Positions 61,042 through 64,000 of a DNA stretch of 64,000 nucleotides are shown here, in pieces. Position 1 is the stretch's first letter. The number at the start of each line of letters is the position of its first letter. The notes under the pieces were generated by a model. The model saw only the letters and a program-made list of their open reading frames with translations, had not been told where the DNA came from and did no database searches. The translations under genes were made by a program, and so were the position numbers. Origin of the DNA: Rhodocollybia butyracea (lineage: Eukaryota > Basidiomycota > Agaricomycetes > Agaricales > Omphalotaceae); NCBI GenBank assembly GCA_015501585.1, contig JADNRY010000338.1, positions 1 to 64,000 on the forward strand, given 5' to 3'.

Positions 61042-62215
61042 TTACTTCAAACACACTTTAAAGATAAACTCCCGTAAAAGCCTCCCTTGCACATCGTCTT
61101 CTGTACCAATTGAACTAACGTTCGAGATGTGATTGTGCTCAGGAATAATTGCTAATTCGGGTAAAATTCCACGCGGACTTCTTGCGCGGTAGCTATCAAC
61201 GAACTGGAATACTGCGTCTTGAATCGATTCTCTGTGGAAAAATACGTTCGTTTTGGATGTACCCAGCAAAATTTAAAATATGATCAACGTACGGGTCATA
61301 CTGCACTGCAACGAACAGACAAGGAAGTTTCTTTGGATCCAAAACTGACGACCCGGACGGCGAAGCCTCTATCAAGCCAATAGGTGCAAGAGAATGTATC
61401 CTTTTGTCATCCTCTGTCTCATAATAGGCTCTTACGGCCCCTTTCTGTTCTTCGGGGACGTATCATATGAGAATGGAACGGAGATGTACACGACTCCCGC
61501 AAGTGGTGGCACCAGTGGGGTCAAGGCATCGCCTGCGACATAGTAGATGTTCGTCGCGAGGTGCATTCCTCCTGCACTATGCCCAATAAAAACAACTTTC
61601 TCCGGAGCCCCATTCCCGTATTCCGGTTTGTGAATATTGTTGTAGATCCACTCTCGGTAGTTTGGATGTCCTCGCTTCCACCGGGATAGGTGACGCTGGG
61701 CACGAGACGGTAGTTGATGATCACCACTACCATTCCATGAGAAGCAAAATAGTTGCCTGTGGGAGAGGTAAAGAAACGGGTTACGATATGGCTTTTGTCC
61801 TCAATGCGTACGTACCAATGTTCGCGTACAAGTCTTTATCTCCAGTAACAAGCCCTAAACATGGATAATATGGTCAGTATATACGAATCTCAGAGGAGAC
61901 TAAACAACCTCCTCCTGGTACAAAAACCATCACACACCGGGGTGCGTCGAGTGTGTCGAAGTGTCCTGGGGTACATAAACATCAAGAACATTGCGTTCAT
62001 GTGGACCATATGAAATGTTATTCTTAAGGATAGCACGGTACTTGCTTGCCCCGGATTCTTGGTGGTGTTGTGCATAAAGCTGACGAAACACCTAAGGATT
62101 TTGTCGTCTTTGTCAGTGTCTATGTCGAGAAAAGGACACTTACCTGAGCCGTATCATGCGATAAGGTGGTACCATTCTTTGCAATAGCTTCACGAATAGC
62201 ATTCGGGGGCTGCAT
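61042..62215 (-). pseudogene. Carboxylesterase/lipase-like hydrolase, three frame breaks
   Basis: The start at 62215 encodes MQPPNAIREAIAKNGTTLSH. Then come ERNVLDVYVP, the oxyanion segment CVMVFVPGGGCL, NYFASHGMVVVIINYRLVPS, the nucleophile elbow VVFIGHSAGGMHLA, and the His region IIPEHNHISNVSS. The last exon ends with FIFKVCLK at TAA 61042-61044. It resembles BD-FAE/arylformamidase-like alpha/beta hydrolases. Frame changes occur at GGGG 61968-61971, GG 61656-61657 and GGGG 61454-61457 (C-runs on the coding strand), each explained by one missing base. All catalytic elements are intact, so a working gene with sequence errors is likely. Confidence 0.75.
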
Positions 62216-63170
62216 ACTGGACGACTTTGTGAAATTTGAATCTGAGAGATGCTTCACAGAAGTTTCTTCGTCAAGTAGGGAAGGTTTGAAGCTTGGTCAT
62301 TTCGCGGCGGCATACAAGAAGCCGGTCGACCAACGATACACCTAAGTTTACAGTGCCTGCCTGCCAAGAAAAGAGGATACCATGGGAAGCTCCCCAGGAT
62401 CTTGCAAAAGCCTTCGTAGCCACAGTGCGGTTACACCTGGACAGGATTAGATGGTTAGTTGTAATAAGTAGCCTTGTACTTATGTACCTTGCCTTGCTGC
62501 ATTGTAGACTACTTTCTCTACGGGAGTCGACTACTTGTGGGAGTTGGGCGCCGTATAGTCTTATCTTATCTTATCTTATCTTCAAGCAAAATGGCGAGAG
62601 ATGCGGCGCAATCTGCTTTTCCTTGCCTTCTTCAACCTGAATCTGATGTTAGATAGCGCCGTTGCCACTCGGAATATATAAACGCCCAAGTTTGACTCTT
62701 GGTTCCCTACCGTGATCGTGATCGGTCCAGTCAGTCCTCGCCTGATCCTTTGCCCTCGGATTGGCTCAGCAAGAACAGGCTGACTCGACCAGCAAGATGT
62801 GGGAGTCCAACTGCCAACCTGGGTGTCTTATATTGACTTAATCATGCCACAGGCACAGACCGCGCGGCGCGTAGCTAGCAAGTTGTCCGTGTCACCTCGC
62901 ACTGTATCGAATATCAAGCGCGCTGCCTGTCCACCCTAGTATAGTCACGCCCTTAACGCATGCGGATCGTCCTGGACTAGGCTTAAAGCTTCTCCTAGGA
63001 ATCGACATGATCTTTCTGAAGCGTGCTTCACTTTCTTCTACGACTTACACTAAGAAGGAAGTTGCTCGCTCTCGTGTCACATTTGGACATCTCGCGTCTA
63101 TAGCCACTCGGTGGGAACATATATAAAACGTCCTTCGATAGAGATCAGCTTTGCTTGATCCCCCAGGACC
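62216..63170. other. Intergenic between divergent esterase and ICMT-like gene
   Basis: No supported gene. Both flanking genes are transcribed outward, so promoters of both should lie here. It contains the TCTTA microsatellite. Confidence 0.4.
62559..62582. repeat. Microsatellite (TCTTA)n
   Basis: About five perfect copies of the pentamer TCTTA in a row. Confidence 0.9.
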
Positions 63171-64000
63171 ATGGCCACATCCAGTTTGATCTCTATCCCT
63201 CTAATCCTCTCTGCAGCTGCGCTACAACACAAGGCATGGACCGCCCCTAATGGTCTACTAACGACCCCACAGGGCGATTATAGCGCCGGATTCGTGGAAA
63301 AGACTTTGTTTCGCAACTTGACTTTTGTAACCTTGGGCCAAAAAGTGACGTTTTCTCCTTGTCAATGATCTTGGTATTCTCATCGCTGCGATAGGCCATA
63401 GCCTGGCTTGTTGGAGGAGCAGAGATAGCAGGCATTCTAGCAAAAAGTTTATCATCTTGGGGGTATTCTCCTGGGATTTTGAAATATCTGATACCGTCCG
63501 GAGACTATAGTAAGCTTGGAGACTCGGAGTTGGACCCATGGTTTTTCGTGGGCGTAGGACTGGTCATAGCAGGGGCAGCTTTGAGGTTGTTTTGTTTTAG
63601 AACACTTGGAAGAATGTTTTCCTTTGAAGTTTCCATACAGAAGGACCATAAACTGGTCACCAGCGGTCCGTATTCTGTTGTAAGGTAAGTAATTCTACTA
63701 CGCTTGAAGTATCCAATCCGGGGGATTTTGACATGACGATATGATCAGGCACCCTTCGTACTCTGGTGGACTTCTTATCTATGTTGGGCTTTTAATCTGG
63801 CAAAGTGGCCCGAGCTCTATGACAAGGCAGAGTGAAATTCTTAATTACTGGGGAGGAAAGGCGCTTCTTTATGTCTGTATCATGTGGATGGCAACCACAG
63901 GTGTGTCACGGTATCAATTTGGGGTACTGCATAATTCCTCATACGTTTCTCGGTGCTTAGTTTTCGGCGGAGTTCATCGATTGGATAAGGAAGATGAACT
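63171..64000 (+). CDS. ICMT-like methyltransferase, cut by window end
   Basis: The start ATG 63171 encodes MATSSLISIPLILSAAALQH. Later exons carry membrane helices (WFFVGVGLVIAGAALRLFCF) and the family core TLGRMFSFEVSIQKDHKLVT followed by SGPYSVV-RHPSYSGGLL, split by an intron (63684-63748). The last visible exon reads GGVHRLDKEDEL, the start of the conserved R-x-x-x-EDxxL motif of isoprenylcysteine carboxyl methyltransferases. These ER enzymes methylate prenylated C-terminal cysteines; many fungal relatives have unknown small-molecule substrates. The C-terminal end lies beyond 64000. Confidence 0.8.

Overview
The window reads as nuclear DNA of a mushroom-forming basidiomycete (Agaricomycetes). 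Genes are broken by many ~45-60 nt GT-AG introns. The gene families are typical of that class: DUF6534 membrane proteins, F-box/LRR proteins, microsomal P450s, a FAD2-type desaturase, an NCA2 homologue, BTB proteins and a divergent phenylalanine ammonia-lyase. There are no bacterial operons, CRISPR arrays or rRNA genes. Gene spans below were built by joining exons by eye; exon borders were not computed.

Layout. 1-8.3 kb is a nest of mobile DNA: an LTR-like segment, then two Tc1/mariner-like elements one inside the other (outer 2253-6570, inner 3225-6407, each ending TA-CAG). The inner one carries a decayed DD34E transposase and a convergent second gene. A ~526 bp inverted-repeat element holding telomere-like CCCTAA repeats and a tRNA-like pol III promoter follows at 7585-8110. 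8.3-13.8 kb is a tandem array containing two copies of a membrane-protein gene; one copy is interrupted next to its 5' end by a MITE that the other lacks. A tRNA-Glu(CTC) gene lies at 13.83 kb, followed by a fragment encoding only the C-terminal tail of a kexin protease. 17.6-20.2 kb is PAL. Two DUF6534 paralogues (21.5-23.6 and 35.4-37.5 kb) bracket a gene-poor stretch, an F-box/LRR gene and a P450. 37.8-45.6 kb holds a delta-12-type desaturase, an alpha/beta hydrolase and an amidase. 44-52 kb is a tandem duplication of amidase-BTB-NCA2 whose middle was later inverted. 52-64 kb holds an F-box/LRR gene, two more P450s, an esterase and the start of an ICMT-like methyltransferase.

How genes may work together: three P450s, a desaturase, two hydrolases, an amidase, PAL and a methyltransferase within 46 kb resemble a specialised-metabolism neighbourhood. 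No backbone synthase (PKS, NRPS, terpene cyclase) is visible, so this is only a suggestion.

Caution on quality: at least ten reading-frame breaks in otherwise conserved genes fall exactly at short homopolymer runs and nearly all are single-base losses. Several apparent pseudogenes may therefore be sequence errors rather than real decay.
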